Source: Haliclona indistincta
Taxonomy: Eukaryota; Porifera; Demospongiae; Haplosclerida; Chalinidae
Direction: 5' to 3'
Assembly (NCBI GenBank): GCA_964017065.1
Contig: OZ024783.1
Span: 5,947,572 to 6,011,571 of the forward strand
Length of the DNA stretch: 64,000 nucleotides
Below are positions 49,930 through 62,650 of this stretch, one piece after another (within the stretch, counting starts at the first letter, position 1; the number at the start of each line of letters is the position of its first letter). The notes below the pieces were generated by a model. The model worked only from the letters and a program-made list of their open reading frames with translations. It was not told where the DNA came from and did no database searches. Position numbers and translations under genes: made by a program.

Positions 49930-52900
49930 ATGTTTCTATCTTTGAAGGTTTGGGGGTTGCCATCGCGGGTCATCGTTATTCTTACGATGACTTTGTCTGT
50001 CCTTCCCTTGAGCACTGGTAAGTAGTATGTCATGTGCTAAATTAATGCTTGCATACTGACCCACGCAGCGGCAATGAGTGGAGTATCTGAGCTACCATTT
50101 CTTGACTTGGGAGATGAATCTCGTGTACCTGGTGAAGGAAAATTCTTTGACGTTGATGACGAAACTGAGAATGTGACTGAGTTGCTAAACTCTATTCCAT
50201 TTCTCTTTGGCAATAGCACCGAGACGAGTGTTTACGTGAGTTTCACAAAATTAATGTTTTCAAATGCAGTTTGACGACGGTACAAATATTATACAATAGA
50301 TTTCAAGTAATGGACTCATAAGTTTTGGAGCTTCATATACATCTTTCAGACCAAGACCATTCCCTATCAGTGAAAAGGTTGTTGCTCCATACTGGGATGA
50401 TATTGATCTCAGTGAAAGAGGACTGGTCTTGTATGCTGCACTGATTCAAGGCCAAAACTCTCGTCTCAGTAACAGTCTCGCTATATTTAATACAGTCAAT
50501 GGCTATATTACTAATACTAGTGCTTCAGATTTTCAAGCTCATTGGATTTTAGCAGTACGTTGGATCAATGTCTGCCCTTTTGAAAATTCCGTTTGCTCTT
50601 CGGTAAGATCAAATATTGAAATTCATTAACAGTATCACACATGTATGTGAAAGCAAATTATTAGCTGAACATTGTACTTCAGCTACAATTAAGTACATGC
50701 ATGCAAAGTTTAATTTTATAGTTATTGACTATTACCATCAGGATAAAATGTAGAAATTTTCGACATCAAAATTTTCACAAGATGGCCGAATTATGATATT
50801 TACAATCTTGTTGCTTCAATGTAAAATGTATGAAAATATTATTACTCAAAAATGTTCGCTCTTTGAGAGTTACACGGAAAAATTTTTATGTTTACTGTGT
50901 ACATTATTCTTTTACTTGTAGACCAATACATTTCAAGCTGTGTTGGCAACTGATGGTGTCAGATCCTACGCCATCTATACATATGAGTGTGGGAGATTAA
51001 ACTGGGTGAAACATTCTGCTGGAATTGGATTTAGTGCCTCATCTAGCTTCTATGCTGAGGATACTCACTCTCGCAAACCTAGCGTTACTCAAATTGCTTG
51101 TGTCAATAGTCCATCTAGTAAATGGAGCAATGTTATATATCAAATCAACACGAAATCTGGTCAGTTCAGTTCACAAGTATGTTCATTTAAAAGGAAAATT
51201 ATGCAGTCATACATAATAGTCAGACAATTGTGACTATAATTATTCTTTCAGTTAACTAAATTAATTATCATAATTTATTGTAAGCTTTCATCATTAGGAC
51301 AACTAACTGAGTTCAGAGGTGTATCTAATAACTCAAAATCAATCACATTTACATGGAAGCCACCTCAGAACACAAGTGGAATGATAATAATTACAAACTA
51401 CACTTTCCAATGCTCAATACCTGGAACTGGAGTGACACACAATCTGACTATTAATAATTCACAGACCACAATCACACTAAGTGGACTCCTACCATACACA
51501 AACTACTCCTGTAACATTACAGCTCACACAAGTGGAGGAGAAGGATCTGCAGCAACCACGAGTGTTACCACCCTACAAGATGGTGAGTACAGTTCTCAAG
51601 TCAACAATAATTGAATTTGTTTCTGCAGTTCCCAGTGGGCAGCCACAGTCCTTGATATTTTCAACCACATCTCGTACACTAACTTTTTCTTGGTCTCCAC
51701 CTCTCCTCTCACAACGCAATGGAGTCATCATCAGCTATCTCATCACCTGCAGCTCAGGAGGCAGCATCATCAACAGCACTAGAACCAGCAGTACCAGTCT
51801 GACCATCACAGGACTGCAGCCATTTACCAACTACACCTGTTCAGTGAGGGCAGCAACTATAGTAGGAGATGGACCAGCAACAATGCTAGATATTGTTACC
51901 TCTGAAGAAAGTAAGAAAATTTTGTTGCAATTATATTAATGATGCATTGTTCACAGAACCTAGTACACCTCCTGGAAATGAGAGTGTAACCTTAACTACA
52001 TCAACATCTGCTGTAATCTCATGGAGTCCTCCACTCAAGCCTAATGGAGTAATCATCCAGTATAGGCTCCAGTGTGAGCCCAATGAAGGCAACAATGTAT
52101 CTAGTTCACAGACTACAATTACACTGAGTGGACTCCTACCATACACAAACTACTCCTGTAACATCACAGCTCACACCAGTGCTGGAGGAGGACCTGCAGC
52201 AACAGTTAACATTGCTACAGCACAAGATGGTTAGATCATAACCAATGAAATTAAAATTTTATTGTTTTACTCTCACTAGTTCCCAATGGACCTCCACAAA
52301 ACTACACTATTTTAGCCACCTCTCGTACGCTCACTCTGTCCTGGTCTCTTCCTCTCCTTTCACAACGTAATGGAGTCATCATCAGCTATCTCATCACCTG
52401 CAGCTCAGGAGGCAGCATCATCAACAGCACCAGAACCAGCAGTACCAGTCTGGCCATCACAGAACTGCAGCCATTCACCAACTACACCTGTTCAGTGAGC
52501 GCAGCAACAATAGTAGGAGATGGTCCGGCTGCAGTGGGTACTCTTTCAACAAAAGAGGAGAGTAAGTTCTGTCCTCATTCTACATTAAAAATGATATTAT
52601 TTTCTTCTGATTCTTTTTTCAGGACCAGGAACACCTCCAGATATGATTGCTGTTAACACTATTAATTCAGCAGGTTTTACATTTAACTGGAAACTCCCAA
52701 CAGAACCTAATGGAGTAATCACTAAGTATCAAATCTACTGCTTTGGTGAAGGACGTGTGTTCAGTCACACAGTGATAGGCTCACAGACTACAATCACATT
52801 GAGTGGACTCCTACCATACACCAACTACTCCTGTAACATCACAGCTCACACCAGCGCTGGAGGAGGGCCTGCGGCAACCGTTAACATAGCTACAGCACAA

Positions 52901-55900
52901 GATAGTTAGAACATAACCAAAAATTAATAATTACTATAAAGATTATTGTTTTACTCTCAATAGTTCCCAATGGACCACCACAAAACTACACTATATTGAC
53001 AACTTCTCGTACACTCACTCTATCCTGGTCTCCTCCTCTTCTCTCACAACGTAATGGAGTCATCATCAGCTATCTCATCAACTGCAGCTCAGGAGGCAGC
53101 ATCATCAACAGCACCAGAACCAGCAGTACCAGTCTGACCATCACAGGACTGCAGCCATTCACCAACTACACCTGTTCAGTGAGAGCAGCAACAATAGTAG
53201 GAGATGGTCCGGCTGCAATGACTACTCTTTCTACGAAAGAGGAGAGTAAGTTCTGTCCTCATTCTAGAATAACAATGATATTATTTTCTTCTGGTTCTTT
53301 CTTCAGGACCAGGAACACCTCCAGATATGATTACAATTAACACTATTACTTCCACAGGCTTTACATTTAACTGGAACCCCCCAACAGAACCTAATGGAGT
53401 AATCACTAAGTATCAAACCTATTGCTCTGGTGAAGGGCATGTGTTCAGTCATACAGTGATGGGCTCACAGACTACAACGACACTGAGTGGACTCCTACCA
53501 TACACTAACTACTCCTGTAACATCACAGCTCACACCAATGCTGGAGAAGGACCTGCAGCGAATATCAGTTTGACTACCCGACAAGATGGTGAGTAAAATA
53601 AATATTCTCTTCAGCATCAATTTTTCTTTTAGTTCCTAGTGGACCTCCGCAAAACATTCTGTCATCAGCCACCTCTCGTACACTCACTCTATCCTGGTCT
53701 CCACCTCTTCTCTCACAACGTAATGGAGTCATCATCAGCTATCTCATCACCTGCAGCTCAGGAGGCAGCAACATCAACAGCACTAGAACCAGCAGTACTA
53801 GTCTGACCATCACAGGACTGCAGCCATTCACCAACTACACCTGTTCAGTGAGGGCAGCAACTATAGTAGGAAATGGACCAGCTGGATCAATATATTCATT
53901 AGTCACTAAAGAAGATGGTGAGTAACATTATATAATTGCACTATGTGTGAATTAATCATGTACTTCTTCGTTTAGTACCAAGTGGTCCTCCACATAACTT
54001 TATCAACTCAGTCACATCTCGTGCACTCACTCTCTCCTGGTCTCCTCCTCTTCTCTCACAACGTAATGGAGTCATCATCAGCTATCTCATCACCTGCAGC
54101 TCAGGAGGCAGTATCATCAACAGCACCAGAACCAGCAGTACCAGTCTGACCATCACAGGACTGCAGCCATTCACCAACTACACCTGTTCAGTGAGGGCAG
54201 AAACAATAGTGGGAGATGGACCAGCAGCAATACAATATTTCATTTCTTCTGAAGAAAGTAAGACTACAAAGAAAATTCCATTTGCATACAGTGTAGCAAT
54301 AAATGCTCCTATTTTATTCAACATATACTAGGACCAGACACTTTACCAACAATTTTGTCATCCTCTGCCACTTCGACTAATATTACACTCACTTGGGGAC
54401 CTCCCGATCATGACAAGCTAAATGGACTGTTGGTTGAGTATCGCATTCAATGTTCTGGTGGAACAAGAGAATATAATCAAACTGTAAATGGCTCACACAA
54501 TACAACCACACTGAGTGGAGTCCTACCATACACTAACTACTCCTGTAACATCACAGCTCACAACAGTGCTGGAGGAGGACCTGCAGCAACTACCAGTGTG
54601 ACTACAAAACAAGATGGTGAATAATAACAACAGTCCTTTAATCCGTAATGTCTTATGTTTTAATTCTATTTTCAGTTCCCAGTGGCCCTCCTTTAAATTT
54701 GACTGCATTAGTAACACAACGAACTATGTCACTAGTCTGGTCTCCTCCACATTTTGATGACCAAAATGGCATTATAACCAGCTATACTGTCAATTGTAGC
54801 TTAGCTAATGTCATTATTCATCGCAGTACAACTAATGAGACAAGACTGACTGTCACAGGACTTGAGCCATTCACTAACTACACCTGTTCTGTGAGTGCAG
54901 CTACTGTTGTTGGTAGTGGACCAGCAGTTGTGAAGAATGTGATCACAGCAAAAGGTATAGACACCTTTCAGCTTAGTAGTGTTGTTGAAGTTATGTTGCT
55001 ATAGTTCCACCACGAGTTGTCACTGCACAAGCTGTTGTTATGCAAGTTATTAACAGCAATGTAGTGATACAGTTCAGTATCATGGATGCAGCTCCACCAG
55101 TTCAAGTAGAAGACATTTACTGGAACTTCACTACATCATCAGGAATGACCCAACCTCTCAAAAATACAACAACAATAATATCATTGTCATTTGATCGATT
55201 GACACTGACTATTAATAATGTTCAACTATCTCATACTGGAAGCTACATGATAACTGTTAGCAACCCAGCTGGTAGTAGTACTGGATCAGTTCAACTGAGA
55301 ATTTTGGGTAAGTGGCATAAAATATTTTGTTACTTGAAATAATATTCTAATTCTTAGTACCAGCTCAACTATTGTATACCAATGGAACAAAAGTGACAAG
55401 ATCTTTTACTGACGAAGGAATTGTGACATTCAATTGCACTGCTGATGGTATTCCACAGCCACGAATTTCATGGAGAAGAAATGGACAGTTTCTCAATATC
55501 GATCAACTTCATAGATACAGTGTGGAAACATCTATTGATGATGGATTCCGCTCAACTGAATTGCCTGGAGTTCAGCAGATAAAGAGCAAATTGACAATCA
55601 GAAGTCTTAGAGAAATTGATAACGGAACTTTTTCTTGTATAGCACAGAGTGCGACCACACCTCCAGCTGCTCTTCTTGTTCCCTTCCAGTTGAATATTGA
55701 GATATGTAAGTTTCGTCATACATGTATAGTTAAATGCAAATTATGATAATCATACAGCTCCTCCACCCAATCATTGTGAGAACAATCCATGTCAAAATGG
55801 TGGAACATGTGAAAACCTCAGTGAACAATTTTCATGTCATTGTTCTGCAAGTTTTACAGGACATACCTGTACTACTCGTAAGCAAATTACTGCGCAATGC

Positions 55901-58900
55901 TATAAGCTTTATTTCTAATGTTTTAGTTGTCAGAGAGTCTTTTAAACCAGTGATCACAACCCAGCCTAAGAATATCACTGGTGATCTGTTCAGTACTGTG
56001 AATCTCACTTGTATTGCTGATGAGGGGTATCCTGAACCTGAGATCATCTGGTACAAAGATGGCACTAAATTGAGGACTCCGAGTACACCAAATACCTTAG
56101 TGATTGGGGAGCTGAGACCAAGCGATCGTGGGTTCTACTACTGTGAAGCAGTCAATGTTGCAGGTACTGCCACATCCAATACTGTTCTGGTCAATATAAA
56201 AGGTAAGTGTTCACTAAGTTTCTGCAAATTATTTTAAGATATTGATGTATAGGTGTGGTCCAGTATGAAGCATTTATTCGTCAAAATGAAACTGAATTGA
56301 TTGATTCAAACACTCTTTTACAACAGGTGACAAAATTCCAGTTCATGTTTAGCAAGTTTTGCATATAATTTTCAGATCAACAATGCTCTTACAGGAAGTA
56401 GACTTGATGGCAATGCCTCTTTCTTTTTTATTCAACAACTAATGTCAGAAAGGTAAGACATTTCATACAAGAACAAAGTTAGTAGCTTTACCTTTATATT
56501 AGTGCAACAACACGAGTTGTTCCTATAGTGATCACATTGATTACTGATGATGGAGCAGGGAGTGAAATGCTACGACAAGAAGTGCTTCAGGAGATGGAGA
56601 GAGTGAATGCACAAATTGGGCTTCAAATCAGTATTGAAATCACAAGTGTAGATAGATTTGGTGAGTGCACCTAATTTTAGTATTCTAAACATTCACAATA
56701 AAATTTAATTATTTAGATGGTTGTCAGACAGACATCACTACTATACCATCTGTTTCTGGAGATGGAAACTTGACGATCACTATCACTTGGCCTGAGACTA
56801 ATCTGGCAGAAGTTGCTGTGGTGACATGTCCATGTGGTACTCTGAATATTACAGCCCAGGTAGCTACTCGACGCTGTGGAGGAAGTTTCAACAATGGAGC
56901 ACATTGGGATACAGCTGATATTGATCCTTGCAACTTGACAGATAGTGCACGAAGAATCTGCCAGTTATCAGAGGTAAAAAAATTATAAGCAGGCACCAGT
57001 TTGTTTTATGTACATATAGTTAAGAACAGAGGAACGGCTTGATAGACTGGAAGAGTTAACTAATTCATCAAATGAGATCATGAGTGATGATGTGTCTGCT
57101 TCTGTGACAGTTTTAGTAGCTTCTACTGAAGATGTTGAAGGAAACAAAACAGTTAGTTATCGATAGGTGCTCGTATTAGAGACATCTCACCTTCATGTAG
57201 TTATCTGAAAATTTTCTCAATGTTGTTGACAATATTGTAAGAGCTGAGCCAATGGTACTTCAAGAGAGTCAAGCAGATGCAAACAGCTCAGCTAAGTATG
57301 TTGATTCTTCATTGATTACAACAAAATATTATTTTAATGTACTTCCTGTAGATTGTTAGATGCTGTGGAAAGAGTTAGTGAGAACCTTCCTATCCCAGAG
57401 AATGAGACGTCAGCTCTTATCATCCAATCAACTTTTGCTGTCTCAGTCCAGAAAGTAGACCCCTCGACATTCGCTGGACTCAGCATTAGTGCAGTCATTG
57501 ATGATCAGGGGCTAATGGTAAACATGACGATGAGCAATGAGAGATCAACTGGTTCACTGTCCCTACCAAGAAACTTGCTTCAGAAGGCAAATGGCACCAG
57601 AGTGACGATGTCAGTGTTTTCCACGAACTCACTGTTCCTGGGAAGAGATAATAATAATACAGAGGTAGCTAGCATCGTCATAGCTGCTTCAGTTGTGGGA
57701 ACACCAAGAGTTGAAAATTTAGATCCGCCCATAATGGCTGTGTTTCAATGGAAACCAGTAAGTAATTATTATTGATTGCAAGTGTGATTTTTTGCTTACC
57801 TGTAGAATATCAATGGCAGTAATCCAATTTGTTCATTCTGGGATCAGTCTCTTGACAGTAAGAAACATAAATACCACATGACTGGATGTTACACTACTAT
57901 TGTTAGATGGTTATGGAGGATGGTCATCTGAAGGATGTATTACCAGCAACAGCTCTAATCCAAATGATACTGATGTCATTTGCATGTGCAACCATCTCAC
58001 CAATTTTGCTATTTTACTGGTAAAGGAATTTACAATTACTGTACATAAAACAACAACATTTTGCTTTGCACATGCAGGATACTTCACCACAATTTGGAAA
58101 AAGAACTGTTTTAAATCGTCCTGAAGACTTCTTCCTAAATGCCTTGTCATATATTGGTGTGATACTGTCCATGGGCGGTCTTTTGCTCACCATAGTTTCG
58201 TATATTGGCACACGGTCAGTCAATACAGAGTTTTTAAAAATATATTATTATTAATTTTACTATGGTTATGTACAGGAAACTGCGTCTCTCTAATCATGGA
58301 CAGCTGTTGCTCAATCTCTGTTTTGCTCTACTCGGATTATACATATCATTCATCTTCTCCATCCACAGCAGTAGTGTGCCTCCATTGTGTGCCATAGTCT
58401 CTATCATGTTACACTACTTCATGCTGGTAGTGTTCATGGTGATGGCTGCTGAAGCTGTTAATGGTCACATGAAATTAGTGGTTGTACTGGGTCACAATAT
58501 CAGTAACTATGTCATCAAAGTCATTGTGATATGTTGGGGTAAGCTAGATGTATTCAATGTTCAAAAACCCAATAATAATTTCAATCATTCTCCAGTTATT
58601 CCGGCATTTGTGGTATTATTTTGCTTTGCTCCAAATCCAAGTTTGTACATTCATCCAAATGTGTAAGTATCGCTGCATGTACCAACAAAGCATTGCATTT
58701 TTTCATGCAGGTGTCGTGTACAAGGTGTCCCCTTCTACATTGGCCTTGTAGCACCATTTTTGATCATCTATCTGTTTAACTGGATAGTCTATGCCATCAT
58801 TCTGGCTACTCTTTGCCGTAGAAACTACCAAAAACAGGACGAAGAAACAAACAATCGAATCAAGATAAAGCAACAGTTGGTCGCAGCAGCAATCTTGTCA

Positions 58901-59575
58901 ATTCTCTTTGGCTTGGGTTGGGGCATTGGTCTATTAGCAACAGAAGGTGTTAGACTGGAAGCTCTTCGTGACTTCTTATCTGCAGTATTTATCATCTGCA
59001 CTGCCTTTCAAGGATTAATGATATTCATCTTGCAAACACTGCGTTCAAAACAAGCTCGAACAACTTGGGTAAGATGGTTCCACATGGCAACTGGAAGAAA
59101 TTTCTCACAATTGACATCCTCTGCAAATATCAGTCAAGTTTGGCGCACTCAACGTCCCAAACACTCAAACTTTGACAGTAGTGCAGAACAAGGGGATACT
59201 GATAAAAGTAAAATTTCAACTTTACAAAGCAATGTCCAAAACGTGTCGTTTCCTTCTGGGCTAATAGTGACTGGTCACCATGAGCTTGATGATAAGGAAC
59301 AATTTACTGATCCTGACAAGAGTACTGAGAATACAACAAAATTTCAAAGAGCACTGGCAAGTAATATTTACGAGAAAGTAGACACATCACTGGTGTCCAA
59401 AGAACCATTGACAAGCGATGAATATGAAGTGGTAGATACATCCAAAGAAACACATGTCTATGAGGTGGTGGAAACTTCACTGACACAACCGACTAATAAC
59501 GAATACGAGATGGTAGAATCTGCACTCACATCTGATGATGATGAGTCACGCAATCACAATCCCATAAATTTTTGA
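49930..59575 (+). CDS. Gene 5: NIDO/11xFN3/Ig/EGF/GAIN adhesion GPCR with tyrosine tail, 2545 aa
   Basis: Thirty-two exons splice to 7638 nt without a stop: 49930-50017, 50069-50235, 50300-50602, 50922-51159, 51298-51582, 51629-51910, 51957-52229, 52280-52561, 52623-52904, 52964-53245, 53307-53588, 53633-53917, 53976-54257, 54332-54616, 54676-54954, 55005-55307, 55358-55705, 55758-55877, 55927-56202, 56253-56326, 56376-56452, 56503-56660, 56717-56973, 57020-57151, 57201-57295, 57352-57757, 57806-57857, 57907-58019, 58078-58214, 58276-58538, 58596-58662, 58711-59575. Approximate residues: signal 1-29, NIDO-like 30-265, eleven FN3 266-1298, Ig to 1399 and 1515, EGF to 1555, Ig to 1647, unassigned segment to 1750, HRM-like to 1836, GAIN to 2047, GPS to 2102 (CMCNHLTNF), 7TM to about 2371, then a 174-residue tail with four YExV motifs. 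Seven more FN3 than gene 3. The best-preserved member of the cluster. Confidence 0.92.
51298..54954 (+). repeat. FN3 exon array of gene 5
   Basis: Eleven exons of 273-285 bp, each one FN3 domain, each bounded by phase 1 introns. Two sequence types occur: type a with [19 protein letters not shown] and [14 protein letters not shown], and type b with [15 protein letters not shown] text and [18 protein letters not shown]. Exons 8+9 and 10+11 with their introns are a 684 bp tandem duplicate. Gene 3 has only the counterparts of the first two and last two. Confidence 0.9.
59366..59527 (+). other. Four tyrosine motifs in the gene 5 cytoplasmic tail
   Basis: [27 protein letters not shown] and EYEMVESAL occur with tyrosines 18, 12 and 15 residues apart. 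The repeated YExV(D/E) shape resembles phosphotyrosine docking sites. Genes 1 and 3 have only EYEITTLQ at the matching place. Confidence 0.85.
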
Positions 59576-60234
59576 AAGACTGTAATCTTAATTTTAAATG
59601 GTCTCGAACAAACTACATGGTCACATTGTTATACACTCATGTAGCAGTTACAATAATAATCATGCAGTTTGATGTACATGTGCACACATCAGATTATTTT
59701 TTCATGTAAAAGTTTCGTATGAGAGATTTTTTCAGTTGGCATGCGCTATACATTGCACATGTAGTCCTGTGACAGTCATTACTACTGTAATGAATAATGA
59801 CATCATCACTGTACAGTACAAATAGCTAGTGATGCTACCGATCGAGTACACATACCATGCATGAATTGATGCATAAGGTATTGTTTGCATAATTTACTAG
59901 GAAATGCATTGATGTGCGATGTCACAGTGTTCAAGATTTTATGTCTGACTCTCTAAGCACACTATGATTGTCAGTATGCATTTTTGCACAATGCGCATGA
60001 TTGTATACACAATTTGCTGTCAGCTAAGTTTCACAGTTTTGTTTTCAGAGCTTGAGCTTCATGCAAGGTTAGTTTAGCGGTTTTCGAAGCATTTGGATAA
60101 ATAATTCATTATAGTGGTTGTGTTAGGTCACAAGTTCAGTTATTTTATCACTGATTAATTATGCTGTGGTAAGTTATGCAATGTTTAGGCAGTTTAGCCA
60201 ATAAAAAATCAATTTCCCATGCAGTATTCGTACT
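59576..60234. other. 3' flank of gene 5, nothing recognised
   Basis: AT-rich, no gene. Little similarity to the flanks of genes 1 and 3, consistent with gene 5 being the more diverged copy. Confidence 0.4.
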
Positions 60235-60786
60235 ATTTGATACTACATTCATCCAATCGTGTAAAGAATGTTTAAAAATAAACCAGTAGCAAATAACATA
60301 AATATTTCGATACAGGCGCATGTACCTTCTAAGATGGTCTTGCAGCACAATTTTTGATTATCAACTTGTTAAACTGGATTTTCTACACTATCATTGTGGC
60401 TACTCTTTGCCGTAGAAACTACAAAATAGATATAAAGCTGCAAATATCTGCCTTGACAGTTCTTTTGGCTTGGGTTGGGTCACTGGACTATTGGCAACAG
60501 AAGGTGTTATCTGGTAGATCTTCGTGACTTCTTCATATCATCTGCACTCCTTTACAAGAAGGAGTCAAGGTGTTCTGCTTGCAGACACTGGGTTTAAATT
60601 AAAAGGAGACATTTACCTTGTGATGGAAATGACTACTTCGCTATATATAATTCTATCCTAGCTTCTGAAAAGAATACAACTTACATAGTTTAAAGAGAAA
60701 CACAATGTTTAGGTGGAAGTCGCACTGACCACAAAAATGATGAGCTGATAAAGGATACTGATTCAGGATCCAGTATTCAATCATCT
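60235..60786 (+). pseudogene. Decayed 7TM-to-tail relic of an adhesion GPCR
   Basis: TM4-exon end (TACATTCATCCAATCGTG), TM5 ([19 protein letters not shown]), TM6 (CAAATATCTGCC..GGCTTGGGTTGGG), TM7 and tail pieces (CDGNDYFAI, KDTDSGSSI) follow in order but with many deletions and stops. The tail resembles gene 1 more than gene 5. An older duplicate. Confidence 0.8.
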
Positions 60787-61493
60787 TGATCACTTACAGT
60801 GTAACTCTGAAAAAATGTGCCAAGCCTGAGGCCTCAGAATTTTAATACAATATAAAAATGAAACTCCACAATGTTTGAGGTAGTGAATTGTCATGTTCAT
60901 TTGTCTAGTAGCAGGGTACATGTATTATTATCCGTATGCTTGCAATTGTCATATACATGCAGTATTTAAGTTACGTATATCACGTAGTACATGCATGCAC
61001 TAGTGTCAATCATTAAAGAAATACATGATTGTATTTCACAATATTATGCGTTTCATGCAAATAACCCGTAATTTACAAAATTTGTCCTAGAAGAACAGCA
61101 TGTGTTAGAGTTAGATTGCAGACAGTTTCATTGACATAATGATGCTCTCATAACATGTAGGAGCGCAAGAGAAAATCATCTTCATGTTGCTTAAGAGTTC
61201 TTGTGGTATAAGGTTGTGCACGCTAAGCAGTCAGCTCTGCTTCAATTAAAGCAGTGACTATATAATACCTTGATATCACTAATGTGTAGCTAGCTTAGTC
61301 TGTATGACACACCGTACATTATTAGACTACACACTAGCTCATCTAAATGTTTATACACCCTGCATGTTCAAAATGAAGGGAGTAAAAACTGGATTTTTGG
61401 CATACTATAACCAAGCACTTTCCTGCCAGCCAGCCTTACTTACATCATCACAGAACTATTTTGATTTGGCAGTGCAGCCGGAATTAAATAACA
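60787..61493. other. Spacer with one short dispersed repeat
   Basis: The phrase GTAGGAGCGCAAGAGAAAAT and about 35 bp after it (61158-61212) recur at 45630-45685, next to the other 7TM relic. No gene seen; the small frame at 61304-61504 is not recognised. Confidence 0.4.
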
Positions 61494-62298
61494 CTAAAGA
61501 TAGGTAAAGTTAGGACTTGAATGGGTACATGATGAACATAGGCAGAGGAAGTGGTACGAACAGGGATCATCATTGTTAAAATTGAGGGCAAAATGCGACC
61601 AAAAAAAGCCTTCAGGCAGGATATTGCAGCTGAGGTCATAATCATCAGCAGAGGGCAGACAATTCCACAGTCGAGGGAGTCTGTTGAAATAAAAATTACT
61701 GGAGGAAGTGGTTGAGGATGATCGAATACCAGATGAGACGGAGAAGTGAATGTAGTCTAAGATATCAAAAGAAGGAGAGTGGGATCTGACAGATTTTAGA
61801 AAGAAAATAATGTCATTAAGCTCTAGTGTCATAGACAAGGGTAACAAATTAAGTGAGGACAGACAGGTTTTGTAGTCAGAATTATAGTCATTAAGGATAA
61901 ATTTAGTGGCTCTTCTTTGTAACTTTTCAAGAACAATGACGCAAGGTAGAGTCTCCAGATAACTGAGCAATAAATTAGATCGGAACGAACAAGAGAGGTA
62001 TATAACAATCTTCTCTGGGACTGAAACAGTGTGACTAAAGCTCCTGCGGATTAGACCGAGCATAAATGCTCTTGTAACTATCATGTTGATATGAGCAATG
62101 AGACCATGATAGATCACTGGAGAGTAAAACCCCAACATCTTTAAACAAAGTGGTAGTATAGTTTTGCTGTTGAAGGGCTGAACCGGGAAGAAAATGGTAT
62201 AGAATAACTTTTTGTACCAAATGAAGCAGAATTTTATGGGCAATATCATATCCAAAATCCACCTGAATCCACTTCCGGGGAAATTGCTTTATGGTCAT
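61494..62298 (-). mobile_element. LINE reverse-transcriptase C-terminal fragment
   Basis: A 253-residue minus-strand frame contains LEKLQRRATKFILNDYNSDY, LSSLNLLPLS, FYFNRLPRLWNCLPS and FALNFNNDDPCSYHFLC. This is the C-terminal end of a non-LTR retrotransposon ORF2, same family as 40735-41290. The upstream catalytic reverse-transcriptase motifs are missing, the usual 5' truncation. A neighbouring frame (62035-62298) continues it with a shift. Confidence 0.85.
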
Positions 62299-62650
62299 TT
62301 GAATAAAACTAATTAATTATTCAATGAATACAACCAATTCACAATTGTTTTATAAATATTTTTCCTAATTTGCCCTATATTAAGAATAGATACTGTATGT
62401 GCTAGAAGAAAAATTCTGTTGTGATACGATGATTAAAATTGCTGTCATAGATCTAAAACTGTTTTCTTCAATGTTGAATTATAGCACTAATAATAAAGTC
62501 AAAAATTTCTCTTTTGAAAGCAATTTTGATATCCATACGTAACTATTGTACAAGTAAAGTGTTTACAGTGTAAGACTTATAGAAAATAATTATTGTAAAA
62601 AAATTTGTGATTAGATCACCGGATTAAAAGATGATGCATCTATTACAGTG

